From an uncultured Bacteroidales bacterium (lineage in GTDB: Bacteria > Bacteroidota > Bacteroidia > Bacteroidales > Paludibacteraceae), in contig CADCCH010000025.1 of the NCBI GenBank assembly GCA_902799875.1, forward strand, positions 1 to 25,481: a stretch of DNA of 25,481 nucleotides, read 5' to 3'. Both the position numbers and the translations under genes were made by a program. The notes beneath the pieces were generated by a model. That model was not told the origin of the DNA, searched no databases, and saw nothing but the letters and a program-made list of their open reading frames with translations. Positions 15,963 through 23,587 of the stretch are shown here, one piece after another; position 1 is the first letter of the stretch; every line of letters starts with the position of its first letter.

Positions 15963-17117
15963 AGTTTTCATTCTTTTTAGTGCCTCTTCGACATCTTTTC
16001 TGTCCGAGAAGGCCGAAAAACGCACAAATCCCTGTCCGGCATCGCCAAAACCGACACCCGGAGTACAGATGATCTGACAGGTATGGAGCAGATGATCGAA
16101 GAACGACCAGGAGTCGTATCCTTGCGGCACGCGGCACCATATATAAGGTGCGTTCTCACCTCCGTACACCTCGTATCCCATCGCGATGAGTCCGCCGGCG
16201 ATGAGCTGCGCCGTTTGTTTGTAGTACGCCAGATTAGCGGCGATGCCGCGTTTGCCTTCGGGCGTGAAAGTAGCTTGGGCAGCCCGCTGAGCAACATAGG
16301 ACGTGCCGTTGTACTTGGTACATTGGCGCCGCAACCACATGGCATTGAGGCCGGTCTGTTTGGGCACGATCGTGTAACCGCAGCGCACGGCCGTAAAACC
16401 GGCACTCTTACTGAAACTGCGCACTTCGATAGCGACCTGTTGCGCACCTTCTACCTCATAGATGCTATGGGGCACGTCCGGATCTTCGATGAAGGCCTCG
16501 TAGGCGGCGTCGAAGATGATGATGCTATGGTTGGTCCGGGCATATTCGACCCATCGCTGCAGCTCGGCACGAGTCAGCACCGTTCCCGTCGGGTTATTGG
16601 GCAGACAGAGATAGATGATATCCGCTTTCTGCTTGGGCAGTTCGGGCACAAAGCCGTTGGCGATCGTACAGGGCAGCGGGATGATCGTTCGTCCTGCCAT
16701 GATACTGCTGTCCATGTACGCCGGGTACGAGGGGTCGAGGATCGCTACGCTGTTGGCACTGAGAAACAGTTCGCTCAGGTTGCCCAGATCGCTGCCGGCT
16801 CCTTCGCTGATAAAGACCTCGTCTATATCCAAGTTCACTCCCCGCGGCGTGTATTCGTTGTCGATCACCGCTTGGCGAAGCCAAGGGTATCCCTCTTCGG
16901 GTCCGTAACCGCGGAAGGTGGCCAGTGCCGCCAGTTCGTTGACCGCTTGATGCATGGCATCGATGATGGCGGGTGGCAGCGGACGGGTGACATCCCCTAC
17001 TCCCATGCGCAGCAAGCGGACATCCGGATGCTGTTTCCGATAAGCATCCGCACGTACCTCTATCTCTTTGAACAGATAGCGGTCGGGCAAGCGGTCAAAA
17101 TTCGTATTCCTATTCAT
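15954..17117 (-). CDS. dapL: LL-diaminopimelate aminotransferase
   Basis: The PLP class I/II aminotransferase converts tetrahydrodipicolinate and glutamate to LL-diaminopimelate. The 387-residue product has LLRMGVGDVTRPLPP (35-49), FRGYGPEEGYPWLRQAV (68-84), the SEGAGSDLGN motif (104-113), NNPTGTV (174-180) and RSFSKSAGFTAVRCGY (233-248) with Lys237 as the PLP lysine. SFSK-AGFT-RCGY is specific to DapL rather than to general aspartate aminotransferases. The gene overlaps dapF by 8 bases, and DapF epimerises its product, which supports the assignment. It is the last gene before the glmS promoter; no terminator is visible. Confidence 0.95.
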   Translation of the reverse strand: MNRNTNFDRLPDRYLFKEIEVRADAYRKQHPDVRLLRMGVGDVTRPLPPAIIDAMHQAVNELAALATFRGYGPEEGYPWLRQAVIDNEYTPRGVNLDIDEVFISEGAGSDLGNLSELFLSANSVAILDPSYPAYMDSSIMAGRTIIPLPCTIANGFVPELPKQKADIIYLCLPNNPTGTVLTRAELQRWVEYARTNHSIIIFDAAYEAFIEDPDVPHSIYEVEGAQQVAIEVRSFSKSAGFTAVRCGYTIVPKQTGLNAMWLRRQCTKYNGTSYVAQRAAQATFTPEGKRGIAANLAYYKQTAQLIAGGLIAMGYEVYGGENAPYIWCRVPQGYDSWSFFDHLLHTCQIICTPGVGFGDAGQGFVRFSAFSDRKDVEEALKRMKTIA

Positions 17118-17895
17118 TGTCAGTCAGTAAGTAGGTACCACGGAACACTTCGGTAGCCGGTCCGGTCATGAAGACGGACGACAAGGCGGAGTTCCATTGG
17201 ATGAGTAAATCGCCGCCGGGCAGATGGACCGTAAGAGCTCGATCGGTAAGGCCGTGGAAGATTGCAGCGACCGCCGCGGCACACGCCCCGGTTCCGCAGG
17301 CGAGGGTCTCGCCCGAGCCGCGTTCGATCACACGCACATCGAGTTCTTTTCGGTTGCGTACGTGCACGAACTCCACATTGGTATTGTCCGGCAAGGCAGG
17401 CAGAGACTCGCGGAAGAAGACCGCGTGGGGGTTACCCATATCGACCGCCGTATAGCCGATCGGATCCAAGCCTATTTGGAGGGAGTCCGGTTGTATGACC
17501 GGTTTCCCCATATTTACCGTTACCTGATCTACTTTCTCTTTGGCCACATGCAAGGATAACGAACGGATACCGGCACGTGTCTCTATATCCATGTGTATAT
17601 CGGAGCAGACACCATTCTCGTACAGATATTTGGCCACACACCGGATGGCATTGCCGCACATCTGCGCTTCACTGCCGTCGGCATTGAAAATACGCATTTT
17701 CGCGTCCGCTTCTTTGGATGGCATGATCAGCACCAGTCCGTCCGAACCGATACCGAAATGGCGGTCCGAGACGGCACGAGCCAAGGATGCCAAGTCGGTC
17801 TTGGCAAGGATCTGCGCCGTGGTCTTTTGGAAACAGTCTATATAGATATAGTCATTCCCCAGACCATGCATTTTGATGAACGGAAGGGTTGTCAT
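17110..17895 (-). CDS. dapF: Diaminopimelate epimerase
   Basis: The cofactor-free epimerase converts LL- to meso-diaminopimelate, the cross-linking residue of peptidoglycan and the lysine precursor. The 261-residue protein has MHGLGNDYIYID (9-20), the first catalytic Cys80 in ADGSEAQMCGNAIRC (72-86) and the second, Cys200, in GETLACGTGAC (195-205), so both halves are intact. The start overlaps the pyrG stop by 4 bases, indicating translational coupling in the order glnN-pyrG-dapF-dapL. Confidence 0.97.
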   Translation of the reverse strand: MTTLPFIKMHGLGNDYIYIDCFQKTTAQILAKTDLASLARAVSDRHFGIGSDGLVLIMPSKEADAKMRIFNADGSEAQMCGNAIRCVAKYLYENGVCSDIHMDIETRAGIRSLSLHVAKEKVDQVTVNMGKPVIQPDSLQIGLDPIGYTAVDMGNPHAVFFRESLPALPDNTNVEFVHVRNRKELDVRVIERGSGETLACGTGACAAAVAAIFHGLTDRALTVHLPGGDLLIQWNSALSSVFMTGPATEVFRGTYLLTDNE

Positions 17896-19505
17896 TTGTC
17901 CTTTGTCGCTTTAATACATGCCGCTACAAAATCCAAGAACAACGGATGCGGATGTAAAACCGTTGAACTGTATTCCGGGTGAAACTGCGTGCCAATATAC
18001 CAACGTAATGCCGGTATCTCCATGATCTCCACGAGATCCGAGGTAGGGTTGATACCCGCACATTTCATTCCGCGTTTCTCATACTCATCCTTGTAGGAGT
18101 TATTAAACTCGTAGCGATGGCGGTGTCGTTCCTTAATGAGGATTTGACCGTGATAGGCCTGCGCGGTACGACTGCCTTTGGTAAGGGCACACTCGTAAGC
18201 ACCAAGTCGCATCGTTCCGCCTTTCTGCGTGATGTTCTTCTGCTCCGCCATCATATCAATGACATTATGCGGGGTCGTTTCGTTCATCTCACTGCTATTG
18301 GCATCTTGGTAGCCTAACACATTACGCGCGAACTCAATCACCATCATCTGGAAACCGAGACAGATACCGAAAGTCGGTATATCGTGCGTGCGTGTATATT
18401 CGGCGGCCAAGATTTTGCCCTCTATGCCGCGTTGCCCGAACCCGGGACAAATGACAATACCGGCTATTCCGGATAGTTGTTCGGCTACGTTATCGCGCGT
18501 GATAAACTCACTGTTGATAAAATGAATCTTCACCTTATAACCCCTGTATGTGCCCGCATGCGCGAGGCTCTCACGAATACTCTTGTACGCATCTTGCAGG
18601 TCGTATTTGCCCACCAGACCTATATGGAGCACTTCGTCTGCACGCTTGCGACAATCCAAGAAGTCCTTCCACGATTTCAAATCGGGCTTAGGAGGTCTTT
18701 TGATACCCATCTTACTCAGAATCACCTTATCCAATTGATGCTCATACATATTGATGGGCACCTCATAGATACTCGGCAGGTCCTGACTCTGAATTACCGC
18801 CTCGGGGGCGACGTTGCAGAAATGCGCTACTTTATTGCGCAGTTCATCGCTTAGATGGTGCTCCGTACGCAAGATAAGTATCTCCGGTTGGATTCCGAGT
18901 CCTTGCAGTTGTTTGACACTGGTCTGCGTCGGCTTGGTTTTCAGTTCGTCTGCCGCAGCCAAATACGGCACGTAGGTAAGATGCACATTGAGCGCCCGTT
19001 GGGGTCCGAGTTCCCATCGTAATTGACGGATAGCCTCTAAGAATGGCTGACTTTCTATATCGCCTATTGTACCGCCTATCTCCGTAATTACAAAGTCCAG
19101 CGGTTGTTTGGTTGCGTTGCACAGAATACGCCGTTTTATCTCGTCCGTGATGTGCGGAACGACCTGTATCGTTTTACCTAAATAATCTCCACGGCGTTCT
19201 TTCTCTATCACACTCAAGTAGATACGACCGGTCGTAACACTATTGTCGCGCGTGGTCTCTATACCCGTAAATCGCTCATAGTGCCCGAGGTCAAGGTCGG
19301 TCTCCATACCGTCCGCCGTCACGTAACACTCGCCGTGCTCGTACGGATTCAATGTGCCCGGGTCGATGTTGATATAGGGATCGAACTTCTGAATCGTGAT
19401 TCGATACCCGCGTGCCTGGAGCAGTTTACCCAAGGATGCCGAGATGATACCCTTACCCAACGACGAAGCTACACCTCCGGTAATAAAAATATACTTCGTT
19501 TCCAT
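17892..19505 (-). CDS. pyrG: CTP synthase
   Basis: PyrG aminates UTP to CTP using glutamine and ATP. The 537-residue enzyme has the synthase domain with FITGGVASSLGKG (7-19) and KFDPYINIDPGTLNPYEHGE (40-59). A class I glutamine amidotransferase domain follows, with nucleophile Cys382 in FGICLGFQ and the His509/Glu511 pair in TQFHPE. All catalytic residues are present. The start codon overlaps the glnN stop by one base (TAATG) and the stop overlaps the dapF start. As a glutamine consumer it sits directly behind the gene that makes glutamine. Confidence 0.97.
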   Translation of the reverse strand: METKYIFITGGVASSLGKGIISASLGKLLQARGYRITIQKFDPYINIDPGTLNPYEHGECYVTADGMETDLDLGHYERFTGIETTRDNSVTTGRIYLSVIEKERRGDYLGKTIQVVPHITDEIKRRILCNATKQPLDFVITEIGGTIGDIESQPFLEAIRQLRWELGPQRALNVHLTYVPYLAAADELKTKPTQTSVKQLQGLGIQPEILILRTEHHLSDELRNKVAHFCNVAPEAVIQSQDLPSIYEVPINMYEHQLDKVILSKMGIKRPPKPDLKSWKDFLDCRKRADEVLHIGLVGKYDLQDAYKSIRESLAHAGTYRGYKVKIHFINSEFITRDNVAEQLSGIAGIVICPGFGQRGIEGKILAAEYTRTHDIPTFGICLGFQMMVIEFARNVLGYQDANSSEMNETTPHNVIDMMAEQKNITQKGGTMRLGAYECALTKGSRTAQAYHGQILIKERHRHRYEFNNSYKDEYEKRGMKCAGINPTSDLVEIMEIPALRWYIGTQFHPEYSSTVLHPHPLFLDFVAACIKATKDK

Positions 19506-21694
19506 TAGTGGATGAACATGAGTTCGCGGTACTTAGGAAGCGTCCATAATTCGTCATCGACGATGAGTTCGAGGGCGTCCGCATGCTCGCGGATCTGCGC
19601 CATGAGTGGCAACACATTATCGTGATACGCGATGGCTTTGGAGCGCTCGTCCGATTGACGATTCGCTTTATGCCGCGCGTCCGTCATTTGCTCTACCCTT
19701 TCGAGGATAGCACCCGAGTGTTCCTCGATCTGCTTGATGATGCTGTAGTCCATCGCGTTGAGCGAAGCTGTCTCATCGGCAGAGAAGACCTGCTTGACAG
19801 CCAGTACGTTCTGCAGTAACATGGTCTGATAGCGCTTGGCGGCAGGGAGTACATGATTAACGACCAAATCACCCATCACACGACTCTCAATCTGCAGTTT
19901 CTTGACGTAAGTCTCCCACTTGACCTCACTGCGGCTGTGCAGTTCTGCATTACTGAGGACGCCTGTCGTCTCAAACATTTGTATAGAGGAAGGAAGTAAG
20001 TAATTATCGATGATTTTCGGTACGCTGGTCTCGCAGTCCAAGCCACGTTTGGCTGCTTCGTCTTTCCACTCGTCGGAATAGCCGTTGCCGTCGAAACGGA
20101 TAGCTTTGCAGGCCATGATATATTTCTTGATCACATCAAACAGCACACGCTCTTTGGCTTCGCCTTTCTCGATGCGGGCATCTACCTCTTCTTTGAAGAG
20201 CATCAACTGTTCAGCAACCGCCGCGTTCAATGCCAACATTGCTGCACCGCAATTAGCCGATGAGCCAACGGCTCGGAACTCAAAGCGGTTACCCGTGAAG
20301 GCAAACGGAGACGTACGGTTACGATCGGTATTATCCAGTAAGATCTCCGGGATATTAGCTACGCCGAGCTTCATCTCTTTCTTGGCGTTGATGATGATGG
20401 CCTCTTCGGCTTTGGCGTGCTCCAGTTTGTCGAGCACGGCGCTTATCTGCTTGCCGAGGAAAACGGAGATGATGGCAGGCGGTGCCTCGTTGGCTCCCAG
20501 ACGGTGCTCGTTGGTAGCACTGACGATGGAGGCTTTGAGCAGGCCGTTGTGTCGCTGTACTGCCATAAGGACGTTGACGAGGAAGGTGATGAACTGCAGG
20601 TTTTGGTACGGGTTCTTACCCGGTGCGAGGAGGTTAATACCCGTGTTGGTGGACATGGACCAGTTGCAGTGCTTGCCGCTTCCGTTCACGCCGGCATAGG
20701 GTTTCTCGTGCAGCAGTACACGGAAATGATGTTTCTCCGCCACGCGCTCCATGATACTCATCACGAGCAGGTTATGATCGTTGGCGAGGTTGACATCCTC
20801 GAAGATAGGCGCCATCTCGAACTGGTTGGGCGCTACCTCGTTATGCCGCGTCCGAACAGGGATACCAGCTTTCAGCGCCTCATACTCCAATTCACGCATG
20901 AATGCCAGCACACGTGCCGGGATTGCTCCGAAATAATGGTCTTCGAGCTGCTGCGATTTGGCGCTGTTATGTCCCATGAGCGTACGACCGGTCAACAGCA
21001 GATCCGGACGTGCGGTATACAACGATTCGTCCACCAGGAAATACTCCTGCTCCCATCCGAGGTTCGCGTGCACGTGCTTCACTTGTTTGTCGAAATAGGC
21101 GCAGACCTCGCGTGCGGCGTGACAGAGGGCCGCCGTGGAACGAATCAACGGAGTCTTATAATCGAGCGCCTCACCGGTATAAGCCACAAAGACCGTCGGG
21201 ATACAGAGCGTGTCGCCTATCAGGAAGACCGGGCTCGAAGGATCCCAAGCCGAGTAACCACGTGCCTCGAAGGTGTTACGGATACCTCCCGAGGGGAAGG
21301 AAGAAGCGTCCGGCTCCTGCTGGTACAGACTCTCACCGCTGAACTCCTCCAGCAACTCGCCACCTTTGCCGAGCGTGAAGAACGCATCGTGCTTCTCCGC
21401 CGTACCGCCCGTAAGGGGCTGAAACCAGTGCGTGAAATGCGTTGCACCGTGATCCATCGCCCATTTGCGGATACCTATCGCTACAACGCCGGCAATATCA
21501 CGATGAATAGTGCGACCGTTATCTACATCATCAAATAACTGATCCAATACTTCCTGCGCGATATATTCCTTCATCTTATCACGCGTGAAGACATCGCTTG
21601 CAAAATAGTCCTTTACTTTGCCTTCCGGCACCTCGACATTAGCAGGTTTATGCTCAAATGCCATTTTTAACGCTTCAAAACGAACATTGCTCAT
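19505..21694 (-). CDS. glnN: Glutamine synthetase type III
   Basis: The enzyme condenses ammonia and glutamate into glutamine. At 729 residues it is the long GSIII type, not the roughly 450-470-residue GSI. Characteristic pieces are GGIRNTFEARGYSAWDPSSP (136-155), NEVAPNQFEMAPIF, VNGSGKHCNWSMST and NEHRLGANEAPPAI, followed by a long C-terminal helical region. It heads the glnN-pyrG-dapF-dapL operon. The leader between the -7 box (21747-21754) and the ATG is about 45-50 bases and holds an imperfect AT-rich inverted repeat (CGATT...AATCG), whose role is unclear. Confidence 0.96.
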   Translation of the reverse strand: MSNVRFEALKMAFEHKPANVEVPEGKVKDYFASDVFTRDKMKEYIAQEVLDQLFDDVDNGRTIHRDIAGVVAIGIRKWAMDHGATHFTHWFQPLTGGTAEKHDAFFTLGKGGELLEEFSGESLYQQEPDASSFPSGGIRNTFEARGYSAWDPSSPVFLIGDTLCIPTVFVAYTGEALDYKTPLIRSTAALCHAAREVCAYFDKQVKHVHANLGWEQEYFLVDESLYTARPDLLLTGRTLMGHNSAKSQQLEDHYFGAIPARVLAFMRELEYEALKAGIPVRTRHNEVAPNQFEMAPIFEDVNLANDHNLLVMSIMERVAEKHHFRVLLHEKPYAGVNGSGKHCNWSMSTNTGINLLAPGKNPYQNLQFITFLVNVLMAVQRHNGLLKASIVSATNEHRLGANEAPPAIISVFLGKQISAVLDKLEHAKAEEAIIINAKKEMKLGVANIPEILLDNTDRNRTSPFAFTGNRFEFRAVGSSANCGAAMLALNAAVAEQLMLFKEEVDARIEKGEAKERVLFDVIKKYIMACKAIRFDGNGYSDEWKDEAAKRGLDCETSVPKIIDNYLLPSSIQMFETTGVLSNAELHSRSEVKWETYVKKLQIESRVMGDLVVNHVLPAAKRYQTMLLQNVLAVKQVFSADETASLNAMDYSIIKQIEEHSGAILERVEQMTDARHKANRQSDERSKAIAYHDNVLPLMAQIREHADALELIVDDELWTLPKYRELMFIH

Positions 21695-21746
21695 ACTTTT
21701 GACGTTGTTTTTCGTTTTTAATCCGATTAAATTTTAAAATCGACCG

Positions 21747-21778
21747 CAAAGTTACACAAAAAAAATGACACATGCAAA
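21747..21778 (-). promoter_or_regulatory. Promoter of the glnN-pyrG-dapF-dapL operon
   Basis: On the minus strand, TTTG (21775-21778) is followed after 20 bases by TAACTTTG (21747-21754) and then CGGTCG. The -33 is extended as TTTGCATGTGTC. The -33 box falls in the loop and stem of the terminator hairpin of the upstream gene. Confidence 0.75.
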
Positions 21779-21796
21779 TTTATGTGCCATTTTTTT
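21758..21796 (-). terminator. Intrinsic terminator of the vWA gene, overlapping the glnN promoter
   Basis: On the minus strand a 9-base stem (ATGGCACAT pairing with ATGTGTCAT, one G-U pair) encloses the loop AAATTTGC and is followed by eight Ts (positions 21765 down to 21758). It begins about 20 bases after the vWA stop codon. The plus strand also has a T run (21791-21796), so the hairpin is symmetric. Confidence 0.65.
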
Positions 21797-21811
21797 GTAT
21801 TTTTTTATATT

Positions 21812-23482
21812 TTAACGTACGAGTATCTTTTGCGTATGCCATATGCCATCGAAATAAGTCTTGATGAAATATACACCGATGGGTAAACGATCGGTCGGCA
21901 CATCGCCTTCAAAGACACCTAACAGTTTGCCGCTGACGTCAATCAGGTAATGCACCCCTTCTCCATGCGGAATGGTCGGATCGACTTCCAGATCCGTACT
22001 GGTAAACGGATTCGGTAGGAAATCTTCATTCACCCCTTCACCCATTAACCCATTCATCCCTTCATCCTTACAACTCGGCATCTTGCTGAATTCAACAATC
22101 GCACGTACGAGCATATCGTTCAGGTGCTCCACTTTCAGACTATCGGTTGACGGTTTATGGTGTTTATTGCCGATACCCGAATCATCCGTCAGGAAAAACG
22201 ACGTGCCGTTCGTCAGCAATGCCATCGCACGCATCAGGAATTCAGCTTTATCATCGATACCGCTACATACCACCGGCACGATTCGTACACCCATCGCCGC
22301 GGCGTTCAGAATTTGCTCGTGCAGTAACGCCAGCGTTGCCGAGTCTTCGTGACAGGGCGCATCTAATATAAGGAACGCGATACGCGCACGCGCGTTGTCA
22401 CTAAACCCTGCACTGTTGAGTGCCGCCATCAATGCCTCCGGTACCGCTTCAGGATAATCCCCACCACCGTTCGCATGTTGCTTATCAATAAAAGTCTGTG
22501 TGGTCGCAATATCGTCCGTCAGACGCGAGATACGCGTTAGGTACTCATCATACAAATGATCGCGATAAACGACCGCCCCCGTGCGGATAGCTAACCCACC
22601 GGTTGCTGCCGACGCACGAGAGATCACATCCTTCATTTCCTCCTGCAAATACCGCAACTCATCGCCCATCGAACCCGTGGCATCAAAAACAAATACCACA
22701 TCCCAAGGATCCTCCACAATCAGGGTGCTATCAACCCTTAATCCATTCACCCTTTCACCCATTAATCCATTCCATAGTTCCGCCTTACCGGTGTTATCCG
22801 TCAATGCTTGAAAAATCGTGTTACCTTTGTCATCCTTGATCTGCACGGGATAATTAACCACCGGATAGCCGTCCTTATTCATCACTTGTATAGTATAACG
22901 CTGACGCGGAACAAGTCCCCAGGTCTTCTGATATGCCTCCGTGGACTGCAGGTAGCGCTCCCATAACGGCCATTTCGCAAAGTCATTCACCTCTCCGGCC
23001 GTCAACAGTCCTGCCGACACATTATTACTCATAGGCACAGCCGCCTCTTCTTCCATCACGGCATAGTCAGCAGTAGCCATCGCCATCACGGCTTTCTCGT
23101 AACGAACACCACCTCGCACCGCACCCAGCGTCATATAACGTTCTCCGCTATCCCTTTTCCCTTCCTTCCGAGCCTTCGGAGTTAACGTTATAATCGCTAA
23201 TGGACTGTCATCTAAGGCTTGTTTCTTTGACTCATAGCCTTCACAAGACACACTCAAACTCTTACCTGTTACCTGCTCGGGTTTGAGTACGATACGTCCG
23301 TCGAAAGAAGTCATATACGTCTGCTTACCGATCTTCACTTGCGCCCCGTTCAAGAGCGCCTGCGTCGTATCCATCACGAGAATGATAAGCGGATTCTCAC
23401 ATACCGGCACATTCTTTTTCATACACGCATTGGTTGTCGTAAGGCACAGCACTGCAACCAAAAGAGAGACAATTTTTTTCAT
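21812..23482 (-). CDS. von Willebrand factor A protein with T9SS C-terminal sorting domain
   Basis: The start at 23482 gives 556 residues beginning MKKIVSLLVAVLCLTTTNAC. The 29 extra codons upstream to 23569 overlap the promoter region and are unlikely. After the signal comes a carboxypeptidase-regulatory-like segment (about 30-102), a linker, and a conserved TDNTGKAELW (228-237). A vWA domain spans about 258-466, with the metal site DATGSM (267-272, the DxS/TxS pattern). The last 70 residues, from FLPNPFTS (488-495) to LIDVSGKLLG..LPIGVYFIKTYFDG..QKILVR, match a T9SS type A sorting domain. It is probably exported and surface-anchored or released. Two short-repeat islands encode residues 238-251 and about 470-486, the second just before the sorting domain. 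Ligand is unknown. Confidence 0.85.
   Translation of the reverse strand: MKKIVSLLVAVLCLTTTNACMKKNVPVCENPLIILVMDTTQALLNGAQVKIGKQTYMTSFDGRIVLKPEQVTGKSLSVSCEGYESKKQALDDSPLAIITLTPKARKEGKRDSGERYMTLGAVRGGVRYEKAVMAMATADYAVMEEEAAVPMSNNVSAGLLTAGEVNDFAKWPLWERYLQSTEAYQKTWGLVPRQRYTIQVMNKDGYPVVNYPVQIKDDKGNTIFQALTDNTGKAELWNGLMGERVNGLRVDSTLIVEDPWDVVFVFDATGSMGDELRYLQEEMKDVISRASAATGGLAIRTGAVVYRDHLYDEYLTRISRLTDDIATTQTFIDKQHANGGGDYPEAVPEALMAALNSAGFSDNARARIAFLILDAPCHEDSATLALLHEQILNAAAMGVRIVPVVCSGIDDKAEFLMRAMALLTNGTSFFLTDDSGIGNKHHKPSTDSLKVEHLNDMLVRAIVEFSKMPSCKDEGMNGLMGEGVNEDFLPNPFTSTDLEVDPTIPHGEGVHYLIDVSGKLLGVFEGDVPTDRLPIGVYFIKTYFDGIWHTQKILVR
22025..22072. repeat. Degenerate 7-8-base repeat island before the T9SS domain of the vWA gene
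   Basis: On the plus strand it is a run of CATTCACC, CCTTCACC, CATTAACC, CATTCATC and CCTTCATC units. On the coding strand it gives CKDEGMNGLMGEGVNE (residues 471-486). It occupies the linker between the vWA domain and the C-terminal sorting domain. Confidence 0.75.
22732..22776. repeat. Degenerate 7-8-base repeat island upstream of the vWA domain
   Basis: On the plus strand it is a run of CAACCCTTAATCC, ATTCACC, CTTTCACC, CATTAATCC and ATTCC units. On the coding strand it gives WNGLMGERVNGLRVDST (residues 237-253). It shares the peptide NGLMGE-VN with the island at 22025. Confidence 0.75.
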
Positions 23483-23498
23483 AATAATACAATTTTTG

Positions 23499-23526
23499 CA
23501 AAATAATATGCAATAATTATGCCAAA
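23499..23526 (-). promoter_or_regulatory. Possible weak promoter of the vWA gene
   Basis: On the minus strand, TTTG (23523-23526) and TTATTTTG (23499-23506, one mismatch to TAnnTTTG) are separated by only 16 bases. The placement, about 17 bases upstream of the ATG at 23482, is right, but the spacing is poor. It is called with low confidence. Confidence 0.3.
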
Positions 23527-23528
23527 CT

Positions 23529-23560
23529 CTTGCATATGTCGAAAAAAAGCAGTACTTTTG
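23529..23560 (+). promoter_or_regulatory. Promoter of glyS
   Basis: CTTG (23529-23532), within CTTGCATATGTC, is followed after 20 bases by TACTTTTG (23553-23560) and CACCCGC. The -7 box is a perfect TAnnTTTG and the extended -33 matches those of the other promoters here except for its first base. The leader to the ATG at 23588 is about 20 bases. Confidence 0.7.
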
Positions 23561-23587
23561 CACCCGCAAAAGTTATTTTAATACAAT

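Noticed and set aside
16083..17156. 357-residue open frame on the plus strand opposite dapL
   Set aside because: It is a shadow of dapL. Its composition (many Arg, His, Gly) is typical of the reverse complement of a codon-biased gene.
20417..21538. 373-residue open frame on the plus strand inside glnN
   Set aside because: It lies wholly antisense to glnN, whose product is clearly conserved. There is no promoter or recognisable domain.
23483..23569. N-terminal extension of the vWA protein to an ATG at 23569
   Set aside because: It would run through the glyS promoter region and bury the signal peptide that starts at 23482.
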